DNA from: Planctomycetota bacterium
GTDB taxonomy: Bacteria > Planctomycetota > Phycisphaerae > Phycisphaerales > UBA1924
Direction of reading: 5' to 3'
Length of the DNA stretch: 34,769 bases
NCBI GenBank assembly: GCA_003696725.1
Contig: RFGI01000006.1
Coordinates: 1 to 34,769, forward strand
This document shows, piece by piece, positions 1 to 7,411 of this stretch; the stretch's first letter is position 1; every line of letters starts with the position of its first letter. Below the pieces are notes generated by a model, which was given only the letters and a program-made list of their open reading frames with translations, was not told where the DNA came from and did no database searches. Position numbers and translations under genes: made by a program.

Positions 1-29
1 AAAGAATCGGCGCCGTCTGGCGCCGATTC
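1..29 (-). terminator. Intrinsic terminator of the pseudopilin gene
   Basis: A perfect 11-bp inverted repeat (4-14 paired with 19-29, GAATCGGCGCC arms, 4-nt loop) is followed on the minus strand by TTT at the window edge. It lies about 35 bp downstream of the stop of the minus-strand pseudopilin gene, so it fits a Rho-independent terminator. The T tract continues beyond the window and cannot be measured. Confidence 0.75.
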
Positions 30-63
30 GGTCGTTCTGCGAGGTGTCAGGCTAGGCGAACGC

Positions 64-1278
64 TCAGGAGCCCGAGCCGCCGGCGAGATCCCGACCCCGT
101 GGGCCGAAATCCGTCGCGATAAACCACGCGAAGGGCTTGGACGAGGGGCCCACCAGGCCCAGCGCCTGGCCGACCTGCTGGGTCGGGTGGTTGCTCTGGA
201 TGGGGTAATGCAGCTGCGTGCCCCACCCAACGCCGTCCTGGTACGCGTCGGACGACTGCTGCTGGTCGGGCATGACGTCGAAGGGCTTGATGACCCGCGC
301 GCTGCCGTCGCCGGTGGTCACGGGGATCTCGGCGTTCGGCATGAAGTAGATGTTGAGCGCCCCGATGGTCCCGATCGACCCGGGGTACGCGGCCCGGCGG
401 CTCAGCCAGGCGAAGTGCTCCCAGAAGATGACCTTGTCTGACAGGAAATCGAACTGCGATTCCTGGATGTACGCGCGCCACCCACGGGCCGCCCTGCCGA
501 GATTCCACGGCACGTCCAGCCGGGCGCCAGGGCCGCCCGGGTTCGGGTTCTGCGGGATCCAGTAGTTCTGGGCGCCGCCCGCAATCTGCTGGAACGCGGG
601 ATCGCCGAACAACGCCGCCCACGTGTACCGGTAGTCGCCCTGCAGCGCCCAGAGGGTGTTGTCCTCGTCGGTGTTCTCAGCCGCGTACCACCCGCCCTGG
701 AACCAGCCCACGGGCTGCGAGCCGTTGCCGGAGGTCTTGGCCTGGAACTTATCCTCGAAGGGACGGACCGCGGGATCGAAGCCTTCCTTGATGGCGTCCC
801 AGTTCCTCGCCGTGCTTGACCCCGGCGAGGTGTGGACGTCCGTCAGCAGCTCGTAGCCCGTCCCGTCGCTGATGTAATCCCCAAACGCGATGTTGGGGAA
901 GCGCCAGACGTCCTCGTACTGCAGGCCGGCGGGCGCGAAGGCGAACCCGTTGTGCGCCAGCGGCGCCCCGCCGCTGGGCGAATCAGGATCGGTGCTCCCG
1001 GACCGGTTCGCCCAGTTCGTCGCGGGTTTGCCCGGTATGTACTGGTTCAGGGTGTTGTCCGCGCTGCCCTCGGGGATGTTCGGCATCCGGCCGCGGTTCT
1101 CGGTGACGTAGATCTTCATCCCCTTGCCGTACTCGCCGAGGTTGGCGACGTTCTGGAGCATCTGAGCCTTGCGCTTGGCCTCGCCCAGCGCCGGCAGCAG
1201 GATGCCGATCAAGAGGGCGATGATGCTGATCACCACCAGCAGCTCAATCAGGGTGAAGCCTTTGGTCCGCGTTTTCAT
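64..1278 (-). CDS. Type II secretion/type IV pilin-like pseudopilin (prepilin N-terminal methylation motif)
   Basis: This 404-residue protein starts with a class III prepilin signal: a short basic leader MKTRTKG, then FTLIELLVV with Glu at mature position 5, then a hydrophobic helix to about residue 30 (IIALLIGILLPAL). Cleavage would fall between G7 and F8. The rest is a large soluble domain rich in Trp, Tyr and Gly. I see no enzyme motif in it. Planctomycetes encode many such proteins (DUF1559-like and relatives) that use the pilin helix to reach the inner membrane or a pseudopilus. The start is supported by AGGAG seven bases upstream of ATG. The gene is monocistronic, with a terminator downstream and a hairpin in the leader. 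The pilin class is certain; the specific role is unknown. Confidence 0.88.
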   Translation of the reverse strand: MKTRTKGFTLIELLVVISIIALLIGILLPALGEAKRKAQMLQNVANLGEYGKGMKIYVTENRGRMPNIPEGSADNTLNQYIPGKPATNWANRSGSTDPDSPSGGAPLAHNGFAFAPAGLQYEDVWRFPNIAFGDYISDGTGYELLTDVHTSPGSSTARNWDAIKEGFDPAVRPFEDKFQAKTSGNGSQPVGWFQGGWYAAENTDEDNTLWALQGDYRYTWAALFGDPAFQQIAGGAQNYWIPQNPNPGGPGARLDVPWNLGRAARGWRAYIQESQFDFLSDKVIFWEHFAWLSRRAAYPGSIGTIGALNIYFMPNAEIPVTTGDGSARVIKPFDVMPDQQQSSDAYQDGVGWGTQLHYPIQSNHPTQQVGQALGLVGPSSKPFAWFIATDFGPRGRDLAGGSGS

Positions 1279-1297
1279 TCAAGGTCTCCTACGGGAT

Positions 1298-1315
1298 CAC
1301 GCGAGGGCTCGCGTG
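1298..1315. promoter_or_regulatory. Perfect 8-bp palindrome in the leader region of the pseudopilin gene
   Basis: The arms CACGCGAG and CTCGCGTG are separated by two bases and lie about 10 nt upstream of the Shine-Dalgarno of the minus-strand pseudopilin. In RNA this would be a very stable hairpin beside the ribosome site; in DNA it could be an operator. A run of seven A/T (1320-1327) sits just beyond it. Its function is inferred only from symmetry and position. Confidence 0.4.
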
Positions 1316-1394
1316 CGTGTCTTTTTTTGTGCCGGGAGGCGGCGCCGGCCGCGATCCGACGGGGGTCAGCGCTCGGCTCGGCCAAGCATCCTAG

Positions 1395-1414
1395 CCCGGT
1401 GGATCGCCACCGGG
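1395..1414 (-). terminator. Hairpin downstream of tRNA-Leu(CAG), possible terminator
   Basis: The inverted repeat CCCGGTGG / CCACCGGG has 8-bp arms and a 4-nt loop. It starts 27 bases past the 3' end of the minus-strand tRNA. There is no T tract, so it may be a processing or Rho-assisted end rather than a classic intrinsic terminator. Confidence 0.35.
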
Positions 1415-1441
1415 ACGACGGAGGGCCCGCCCGACCTCAAA

Positions 1442-1527
1442 TGCGGCTGAGAGGAGTCGAACCTCCACGGGGTTTTACCCCCACTAGGACCTGAACCTAG
1501 CGCGTCTGCCAATTCCGCCACAGCCGC
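1442..1527 (-). tRNA. tRNA-Leu, anticodon CAG
   Basis: The minus strand folds as a class II tRNA. The acceptor arms are GCGGCTG and CAGCCGC with discriminator A. The D arm carries GGCAGACGCGC, the anticodon stem CTAGG/CCTAG encloses TTCAGGT (anticodon CAG), and there is a long variable arm and a GGTTCGACTCC T arm. The CCA end is not encoded. It reads CUG, a preferred leucine codon in G+C-rich genes. A weak -10-like TATCCT (1541-1546, minus) lies 14 bases upstream of the 5' end. Confidence 0.96.
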
Positions 1528-1716
1528 TCGCAGGGCGTGAAGGATAGCCCCGGCGACGCACGCCGCAAACGCACGCGGATGACGCCGCAGCCCGAGCCGA
1601 CACGGATTGGCCGCCTGACGCTGGCTCATGCCGCTCGGGTGTACGCAACCCATGCCGAGCCGGTTCCTGCCACGAAGGCCCGCTCGCCCGAGTTCCTCGG
1701 TCCTTGCTCGGGCAGG

Positions 1717-1736
1717 GTCGGGGCCCCCGCCCCGAC
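1717..1736 (-). terminator. GC hairpin after recA, possible terminator
   Basis: The perfect inverted repeat GTCGGGGC / GCCCCGAC, with a 4-nt loop, begins 15 bases past the recA stop on the minus strand. No T tract follows, so strength as an intrinsic terminator is doubtful. The rest of 1528-1751 shows no supported gene. Confidence 0.4.
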
Positions 1737-1751
1737 GCCGACGCCTCCCGC

Positions 1752-2927
1752 TCAGCCGCCACCGGCCTCGGCGGCCGTCGCCTCCTCAGCAGGGATCACG
1801 CCCTTGGCCCGCAGGACCCGCGTGCGGATCTCTTCGAAGACGTCGGGGTTCTCCTCAATGAAGCGCTTGGCGTTCTCCCGGCCCTGCCCCAGCCGGACTT
1901 CCCCGTAGCTGAACCACGCCCCGCTCTTCTCGACGATCTTCTCGTCCACCGCCAGGTCCAGCAGGTCCCCCGACGCCGAGATCCCCCGATCGAACATGAT
2001 GTCGAACTCGGCGTTGCGAAACGGCGGGGCCACCTTGTTCTTCACCACCCGGGCCCGCACGCGGTTGCCGACCGCCACGTCCCCCTCCTTGATGGATCCC
2101 GTCCGCCGGATGTCGATCCGCACCGACGAATAGAACTTCAGCGCCCGCCCGCCCGGCGTGGTCTCCGGCGAGCCGAACATCACCCCGATCTTCTCCCGGA
2201 TCTGATTGATGAAGATCACGCAGGCGTTGGACCGGCTGATGGCGCCGGTCAGCTTCCGCATGGCCTGGCTCATCAGCCGGGCCTGCAGGCCCACGTGTGA
2301 GTCCCCGATCTCGCCCTCGATCTCCGCCCGCGGGATCAGGGCCGCCACGGAGTCCACCACGATCACGTCCACGGCGTTGGAGCGGATGAGCAGCTCGCAG
2401 ATCTCCAGCGCCTGCTCGCCGCTGTCCGGCTGGGAGACGAGCATCTCGTCGATGTCGACCCCCAGCCGCCGGGCCCACGACGGGTCCAAGGCGTGCTCGG
2501 CGTCGATGAACGCCGCGACCCCGCCGCCGCGCTGCCCGTGGGCGACCACCGTCAGCGCCAGCGTCGTTTTGCCCGACGATTCCGGCCCGAAGATCTCGAC
2601 GATCCGGCCGCGGGGCACGCCCCGGCCGCCCAGCGCCAGGTCCAAAGACAGGGCCCCAGTGCTGATCGCGGGGATCGGCTGCTGGCGCTCGGCGTCCAGC
2701 CGCATGATCGCGCCCTTGCCGAAGGTCTTCTCGATCTGGCTGACGGTGCGCTCGACGGCCTCGTCCCGGGCCCTGTCCGGGCCGGCGTCGGGCGTCGTGT
2801 CGGCGGCTTTGGGCATCCGCGGGTTCCTCTCCTCGGCGTCGGCGCTGGCCCGCCGGCTGCGTTCGCGGGCGGCCCGCTGGGCGTTCTTCGATCCTCGCTG
2901 CGTGCCGTTGCTGGTCGCGGTGGGCAT
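1752..2927 (-). CDS. recA: Recombinase RecA
   Basis: RecA forms the ATP-dependent strand-exchange filament on single-stranded DNA and triggers LexA cleavage. The conserved core begins at [14 protein letters not shown]. Walker A GPESSGKT is at about residues 114-121, followed by [16 protein letters not shown], the L2-loop [14 protein letters not shown] and GGRALKFY. The chosen ATG at 2927 has GGGAGG 11 bases upstream and gives 391 residues, about 40 more than usual. The extension is Arg/Ser/Ala-rich but has strong G/C third-position bias. An upstream ATG at 2978 falls within the predicted promoter, so it is unlikely. An internal ATG at 2816, with GAGGAGAGG nine bases upstream, would give a normal-length 354-residue RecA and remains a real alternative. 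The usual acidic C-terminal tail is short and ends in Gly. Confidence 0.96.
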   Translation of the reverse strand: MPTATSNGTQRGSKNAQRAARERSRRASADAEERNPRMPKAADTTPDAGPDRARDEAVERTVSQIEKTFGKGAIMRLDAERQQPIPAISTGALSLDLALGGRGVPRGRIVEIFGPESSGKTTLALTVVAHGQRGGGVAAFIDAEHALDPSWARRLGVDIDEMLVSQPDSGEQALEICELLIRSNAVDVIVVDSVAALIPRAEIEGEIGDSHVGLQARLMSQAMRKLTGAISRSNACVIFINQIREKIGVMFGSPETTPGGRALKFYSSVRIDIRRTGSIKEGDVAVGNRVRARVVKNKVAPPFRNAEFDIMFDRGISASGDLLDLAVDEKIVEKSGAWFSYGEVRLGQGRENAKRFIEENPDVFEEIRTRVLRAKGVIPAEEATAAEAGGG

Positions 2928-2964
2928 GATACGGGTCGCCTCCCGGGCCGGGGCCCGATTTCGT

Positions 2965-3045
2965 TGTTCGGGTTCCACTAGGTACCAGGCCCGTCATCGG
3001 CTGTCAAGCGATGTTCGGGTGATTTTCGGAAGTGCTTTGTTCGGG
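2965..3045. promoter_or_regulatory. Three direct TGTTCGGG motifs around the recA promoter (candidate SOS operator)
   Basis: Identical octamers lie at 2965-2972, 3012-3019 and 3038-3045. One is at the expected transcription start, one just upstream of the -35, and one further upstream. The core CGAACA/TGTTCG matches the half-site of the Gram-positive-type LexA box (CGAAC-N4-GTTCG). No copy is a complete inverted pair, so a link to LexA is inference. Confidence 0.4.
2979..3007 (-). promoter_or_regulatory. recA promoter, sigma-70 type
   Basis: On the minus strand a perfect -35 TTGACA (3007-3002) is followed by exactly 17 bp and then TACCTA (2984-2979) as a weak -10. Transcription would begin near 2972, about 45 bases before the ATG at 2927. 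This supports that start over the one at 2978. Confidence 0.6.
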
Positions 3046-3065
3046 TCTGGGCGCCTCGGCGCGTT

Positions 3066-4565
3066 CTACGGCCCGAGGGCCGGGGGCATCTCGAACAGCC
3101 CCTCGGGCGCCGGGGAGAGGCCCAGCCCGGCCCGCACCAGGGCCGTGAAGCGTCGCCCCCGCTCCTCATAATTCGTGAATTGATCCCAACTTGCGCAGCC
3201 GGGACTGAGCAGGACCGTCTCTCCGGGCCGGGCCCGGCTCACGGCCTGCGCCACGGCCTGGTCCAGCCCGCCGCACGCCTCGGCCCGGCCACCGGCGTGT
3301 TGGACCAGCCGGGCCAGCGCCGGCCCGGTCGCCCCGATCGTAAAGACGCCCCGGCACCGGGCCGCGGGCCCGACCATCGGCGTCAGATCGACGCCCTTGT
3401 CGAACCCGCCGGCGATGAGGTGGACCGGGATGGACGCGACGACGGGCGAGACACCCGCCCCACCCTCAACCGCGACGACGGGCGAGACGCCCGTCCCACC
3501 CTCCACCCATGCATTGGGCGGGGCGCCGGTTGCGCCGCTGTCCGTGACTTCGGCGAACGCCTGCACGGCGAGGGCTGTCGCCTCGGGCGTGGTGGATTTG
3601 GAGTCATTGACCGCGCGGATCACGCCGCCGTCGCGCTCGACCTCGGCGACGAGCTGCAACCGGTGAGGCAATCCCGTGAACGACGCCGTCGCGTCGCGCA
3701 TCGCGTCTGCATCGTCGTCCGTCCCGCGCATCGCCCGCGTCGCGGCCACGGCAAGTCCCGCATTTCTTCGGTTGTGCGCACCGGCGAGCGCCGTCTCACA
3801 CTCGGGCGCGCCGGCCCGCCCGTCGATGGCCCTATCGCCGGGCCGTTGATGCGCGAGGATCGTCCGCTTGCACCGCTCGTAGTGCGCGAACTCGCCGTGC
3901 CAGTCCAGGTGGTTCGGCGCCACGTTCGTCACCACTGCGACGTGCGGCGACCAGCCGGGCTCATCCCGACGACCCACGAACCAGTCGCCCAGCCAGTACA
4001 GCATCGCGCTGGAGAGCTCCAGCACGACCCAATCCTCCGGCTCGATCTCGTGCGCACGCGGCAAGAGCGACCCCCCTATGTTCCCGCCCAGCCACGTCCG
4101 CCCCGGCGCCAGCCGGCGCAGGATGTGGGCGATCATCGCCGCGGTGGTGCTCTTGCCGGCCGTCCCGGTCACGCCGACGACGCGTCCGCGGTCGGGCAGA
4201 CGCTCGACGAGCAAGCGGATCTCCGTGGTCATGCGTGCGCCGCGTTCGGCGGCTGCGAGGATGAAACGGTTCTCCCACGGCCGGGGCACAGCGGGGCTCA
4301 CCACGACCGTGTCGGCGCCGGCGAAGTCCGCCTCGTCGTGCCCGCCCAGCCGGAGGGTGACGCGCCCCGCGTCGACCAGATCCCGGATCGACGCCAGGGG
4401 CTCGTCGAGCGCCCCGGCGTCGGCGAGGTCCGTCACCAGCACGTCCGCGCCCTGCTCGGCGAGCCAGCGCGCGGCGCCCGCCCCCCCGCCGAAGCGGCCC
4501 AGGCCCATGACCACGACGCGCCGGCCGGCCCACTCCGCGTCCGATGGCGTGCGATCCATCCCCAT
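3066..4565 (-). CDS. murD: UDP-N-acetylmuramoyl-L-alanine--D-glutamate ligase MurD
   Basis: MurD adds D-glutamate to UDP-MurNAc-L-Ala in cytoplasmic peptidoglycan precursor synthesis. The N-terminal Rossmann domain (VVVMGLGRFGGG, about 17-28) is followed by the Mur ligase ATP loop GTAGKST (134-140; the family usually has GTNGKST). Next come NVAPNHLDWH in the central domain and the C-terminal motif HLIAGGFDKGVDL. The 499 residues exceed the usual 440-470. Part of the excess is an in-frame insertion at about 353-377, two copies of a palindromic repeat read as GTGVSPVVA and GAGVSPVVA, just before the C-terminal HLIAGG strand. The frame stays open throughout. A presence in planctomycetes is notable, because peptidoglycan was long disputed in this phylum. 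The start has GGGGCAGGGA upstream. Confidence 0.93.
   Translation of the reverse strand: MGMDRTPSDAEWAGRRVVVMGLGRFGGGAGAARWLAEQGADVLVTDLADAGALDEPLASIRDLVDAGRVTLRLGGHDEADFAGADTVVVSPAVPRPWENRFILAAAERGARMTTEIRLLVERLPDRGRVVGVTGTAGKSTTAAMIAHILRRLAPGRTWLGGNIGGSLLPRAHEIEPEDWVVLELSSAMLYWLGDWFVGRRDEPGWSPHVAVVTNVAPNHLDWHGEFAHYERCKRTILAHQRPGDRAIDGRAGAPECETALAGAHNRRNAGLAVAATRAMRGTDDDADAMRDATASFTGLPHRLQLVAEVERDGGVIRAVNDSKSTTPEATALAVQAFAEVTDSGATGAPPNAWVEGGTGVSPVVAVEGGAGVSPVVASIPVHLIAGGFDKGVDLTPMVGPAARCRGVFTIGATGPALARLVQHAGGRAEACGGLDQAVAQAVSRARPGETVLLSPGCASWDQFTNYEERGRRFTALVRAGLGLSPAPEGLFEMPPALGP
3438..3506. repeat. Two tandem 36-bp copies of the palindromic repeat inside murD
   Basis: The core palindrome GACGGGCG-AGA-CGCCCGTC (3477-3495) is perfect. 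A degenerate copy starts exactly 36 bp earlier at 3441. Both are followed by CCCAC or CCCCAC and a short linker. The orientation relative to the gene is opposite to that in purL. Confidence 0.85.
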
Positions 4566-4637
4566 GGCGTCCCTGCCCCGCGTCGCGAGCCCGCCGCGAT
4601 CGGCGCCCGGGCCGGGCGCGCCGGTAGATTACCCGGC

Positions 4638-6047
4638 ATGAGACGCCACCCCATCGCCGTCGCCGCCGTCACCCTGATTCCCGTGTGCCTGAGCGCCTGC
4701 CGAGCCAGCCAGCCGGCGCCGGGCCTTCAGATGCATCACCCGCGCCAGGCCCCGCCCGCGGGAGTCTCGGCGATGCTCGCCGACATCTCCGCCGAGTCGG
4801 TCAAGGGATACGTCGACCGGCTCGCGGCGTTCGGCACCCGGCACTCGCTCTCCGACACCGAGTCGGATACGCGCGGCATCGGCGCGGCGAGGCGCTGGAT
4901 CCGCGACGAGTTCGAGCGTTTCAGCCGCGAGTCCGGCCGGTCCGGCGACCTCGCCCTGCGGGTGTATATGGACCGCCACCACATCCAGCCCGACGGCCGG
5001 CGGATCGACGTCCCCGCCGAGATCGTCAACCCCGTCTGCGTGATCCCCGGCGCCATGCCCGAGGCCCGCGACCGGCTCTATTACGTCATCGGCCACTACG
5101 ACTCGCGCAACAGCGACGAGATGGACCGTGTCGGCGACGCCCCGGGCGCCAACGACGACGCCTCGGGGACCGCCGTCGTCATCGAGCTGGCCCGGGTCCT
5201 CTCCAAGCAACGGCTCGACGCGACCGTGGTGTGCATGGCGACCGCGGCGGAAGAGCAGGGCCTCATCGGCGCGACGCTCCACGCCACCGACGCCCGTGAC
5301 GCGGGCAAGGACATCCGCGCCGTCCTCTCCAACGACATCGTCGGCGACCCCTCCAGCCCCTTCGGCGGCAGGCACGACTCGCGCATCCGGGTCTTCTCCG
5401 AGGGCGTGCCGCGCAACCTGCCGGAGAACGGCCTGCGCCGGATCCAGGGCCTCTCCGCGGAGAACGACTCCGACTCGCGGCAGCTGGCCCGGTTCATCGG
5501 CGAGGTCGGCGCCTGGCACGACCTGCCCGTCCGCGCCATGCTCATGTATCGGCCCGACCGCTTCCTCCGCGGCGGGGACCACACCGCCTTCAACCGGGTC
5601 GGGTACCCGGCCGTCCGCTTCACCGTCGTCGAGGAGGTCTACGAGCGCCAGCACCAGGACGTCCGCGTCGAGAACGGCGTGCAATACGGCGACCTGCCCG
5701 AGTTCGTCGACGGTGAGTACCTCGCCGGCGTCGCGAAACTCAACGCCGCGGCGATGATGCACCTCGCCAACGCGCCGTCGGCGCCGGGCGACGCGCGGAT
5801 CATCACCGCCCGGCTCATGCCGGAGACGATCCTCCGCTGGCAGGCCTCACCCGAGCCCGACACCGCGGGGTACGAGATCGTCTGGCGCGACACGGCCAGC
5901 CCCGTCTGGACCGGCTCGATCGACGTCGGGAACGTCACCGAATACACGCTGAAGATGTCCAAGGACAACCACTTCTTCGGCGTGCGGGCGTACGACTCTG
6001 ACGGCTACCGCAGCCCCGTGGCCTTCCCGGCGGCGGCGCGGCGATAA
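4638..6047 (+). CDS. M28-family zinc aminopeptidase lipoprotein with C-terminal fibronectin-like domain
   Basis: This 469-residue exported peptidase has a signal peptide ending in lipobox LSAC, lipid-modified Cys at 21. The M28 co-catalytic metal site is visible: H153-x-D in GHYDSRN, the bridging Asp in GANDDASGT (about 173), the catalytic Glu pair in TAAEEQGL (205-206), an Asp in SNDIVGD (about 233-237) and H315 in GGDHTAFNRVGYPAVR. The C-terminal ~90 residues (ETILRWQASPEPDTAGYEI onward) resemble a fibronectin type III fold. It probably trims peptides in the periplasm or at the outer membrane; the substrate is unknown. The ATG has no Shine-Dalgarno but has TAGATT seven bases upstream, which suggests a leaderless transcript. 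The open frame extends far upstream, but that stretch is only antisense to murD. Confidence 0.9.
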   Translation: MRRHPIAVAAVTLIPVCLSACRASQPAPGLQMHHPRQAPPAGVSAMLADISAESVKGYVDRLAAFGTRHSLSDTESDTRGIGAARRWIRDEFERFSRESGRSGDLALRVYMDRHHIQPDGRRIDVPAEIVNPVCVIPGAMPEARDRLYYVIGHYDSRNSDEMDRVGDAPGANDDASGTAVVIELARVLSKQRLDATVVCMATAAEEQGLIGATLHATDARDAGKDIRAVLSNDIVGDPSSPFGGRHDSRIRVFSEGVPRNLPENGLRRIQGLSAENDSDSRQLARFIGEVGAWHDLPVRAMLMYRPDRFLRGGDHTAFNRVGYPAVRFTVVEEVYERQHQDVRVENGVQYGDLPEFVDGEYLAGVAKLNAAAMMHLANAPSAPGDARIITARLMPETILRWQASPEPDTAGYEIVWRDTASPVWTGSIDVGNVTEYTLKMSKDNHFFGVRAYDSDGYRSPVAFPAAARR

Positions 6048-6073
6048 CGCCGACGGCCCCCGGCCCGCTCGAG

Positions 6074-6093
6074 GTGGGCGCGGCCCCGCCCAC
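6074..6093 (+). terminator. GC hairpin after the M28 peptidase gene
   Basis: GTGGGCG and CGCCCAC pair across a 6-nt loop, starting 27 bases after the peptidase stop. There is no T tract. The remaining 6094-6219 contains a weaker CAAGGT/ACCTTG inverted repeat and nothing else I can support. Confidence 0.3.
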
Positions 6094-6219
6094 GCGCCTC
6101 TGACGCGGGCCTGAACGCCGCGCGCCGTTGAGCCGATACCCAAGGTCGACCCACCTTGCCGGGGGCGGTGTGCGCCCCGAGTCCGGGCCCTGTTCTCGGA
6201 CGCCGGTGGCGCCTGCATC

Positions 6220-7401
6220 ATGACCGACGGCGACGGCTATATCGACACCCTCCGCCTGTCCGATGCCCAGTTGCTGGAGTTGTTGGACTCGCTGGACCAC
6301 TCGGGGCCCTCGCCCGAGAACGCCGACCGGCCCAACCGCCGGTCCGGGAGCGACATCCGCCTGCCGTTCCGGCACGCCCGGCTGCACCTGACCATCGACC
6401 ACCCCGGGGGCGGTCAGTCGCCGTTCGTCGTCGCCGGGCGGAACCTCACGCCGCGGGGCCTGGGGTTCCTGCACGGCAACTTCCTGCACACCGGGACGAT
6501 GGGGAAGGTCAATCTGCCCCAGACGGTCGGCGGGTTCCTGCCCATCCGATGCACGGTCATCTGGTGCCGGCACCTGCGCGACCACATCCACGAGGCCGCG
6601 ATCCGGTTCGAGCGCCCCATCGACCTCTGGCGCCACATCGAGAGCGCCGAGGCCGCCGCCGATCTCACCACGCGCATCGACCCGACCGAACTCAAGGGCC
6701 GGGTCCACGTCCTGAGCGCGTCGGACCTCTTCCGCGACCTGATGGCCCAGGAGCTCGGCCCGACCAATCTCGACCTCAAGGTGTCCGACAGCACGGACGA
6801 CGCCGCGCCCACGGCCCAGACCGACCCGCCGGAACTGGTCCTCTTGCACGCGGACTTCGACAACACCGACGTCCCGGCGCAGGTCCGCGCCCTGCGCGAC
6901 GCGCCGATCTTCTGCCCCATCGTGCTGGTGACGGGCGAGCCCAGCGCCCAGCGGATCCAGCCGGCGCGGGACGCCGGCGCCGACGGCGTGATGCGCATGC
7001 CGTTCCAGCCGATGCAGCTGCTCGCCGTCCTCCTGGAGTGGCTCACCGTCTCCCGCGCCAACGCCGACTGCGAGGACTCCAACGGCCTCGCCGAGCGGGG
7101 CCCCGAGTTCGCCGCGCTCTACGACCGCTACGTCACCGAGCTCGACCAGGACGCCGCCGCCCTGACCGAGGCCATCGCCGCCGACGACTTCGAACGGGCC
7201 CGGGCCCTGTGCCGCAAGATCGCCGAGACCGGCGGCGTGTTTGGCCTGCCGCGCCTCTCCGACACCGCCCGCAAGGCCCTGACCCAGCTCGACTCGTGCT
7301 ACTCCATCGAGGAGTCCACAGGCGAGTTGCAGCGGCTGCTCCAGCAGGTCCGCAAGGTCAGCCTCGACCACGCCGGCGCCAGCCAGAAACAGGCCGCCTG
7401 A
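6220..7401 (+). CDS. PilZ-like / pseudo-receiver / HPt-like signalling protein
   Basis: This 393-residue cytoplasmic protein appears to have three parts. Residues 36-135 look PilZ-like: basic RPNRRSGSDIR, then NLTPRGLGF in place of D-x-S-x-x-G, then beta strands ending CTVIWCRHL. Residues 160-275 resemble a response-regulator receiver, but the strand-3 phospho-acceptor Asp is replaced by His (ELVLLH210AD) and the conserved Lys by Met (VMRM260PFQP), while Thr of LVTGE is kept. Residues 295-385 look like an HPt helical bundle in which the phospho-His position reads ARALC331RKIAETGG. So both phosphotransfer sites appear lost, suggesting a ligand-driven scaffold. Domain calls come from pattern only. 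The gene ends 10 bp from the convergent neighbour. I see no clear ribosome site. Confidence 0.7.
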   Translation: MTDGDGYIDTLRLSDAQLLELLDSLDHSGPSPENADRPNRRSGSDIRLPFRHARLHLTIDHPGGGQSPFVVAGRNLTPRGLGFLHGNFLHTGTMGKVNLPQTVGGFLPIRCTVIWCRHLRDHIHEAAIRFERPIDLWRHIESAEAAADLTTRIDPTELKGRVHVLSASDLFRDLMAQELGPTNLDLKVSDSTDDAAPTAQTDPPELVLLHADFDNTDVPAQVRALRDAPIFCPIVLVTGEPSAQRIQPARDAGADGVMRMPFQPMQLLAVLLEWLTVSRANADCEDSNGLAERGPEFAALYDRYVTELDQDAAALTEAIAADDFERARALCRKIAETGGVFGLPRLSDTARKALTQLDSCYSIEESTGELQRLLQQVRKVSLDHAGASQKQAA

Positions 7402-7411
7402 CCACCCCGCG

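Noticed and set aside
3180-4637. Long N-terminal extension of the M28 peptidase
   Set aside because: This part of the frame is antisense to murD and lacks signal or domain content; the lipoprotein signal at 4638 marks the true start.
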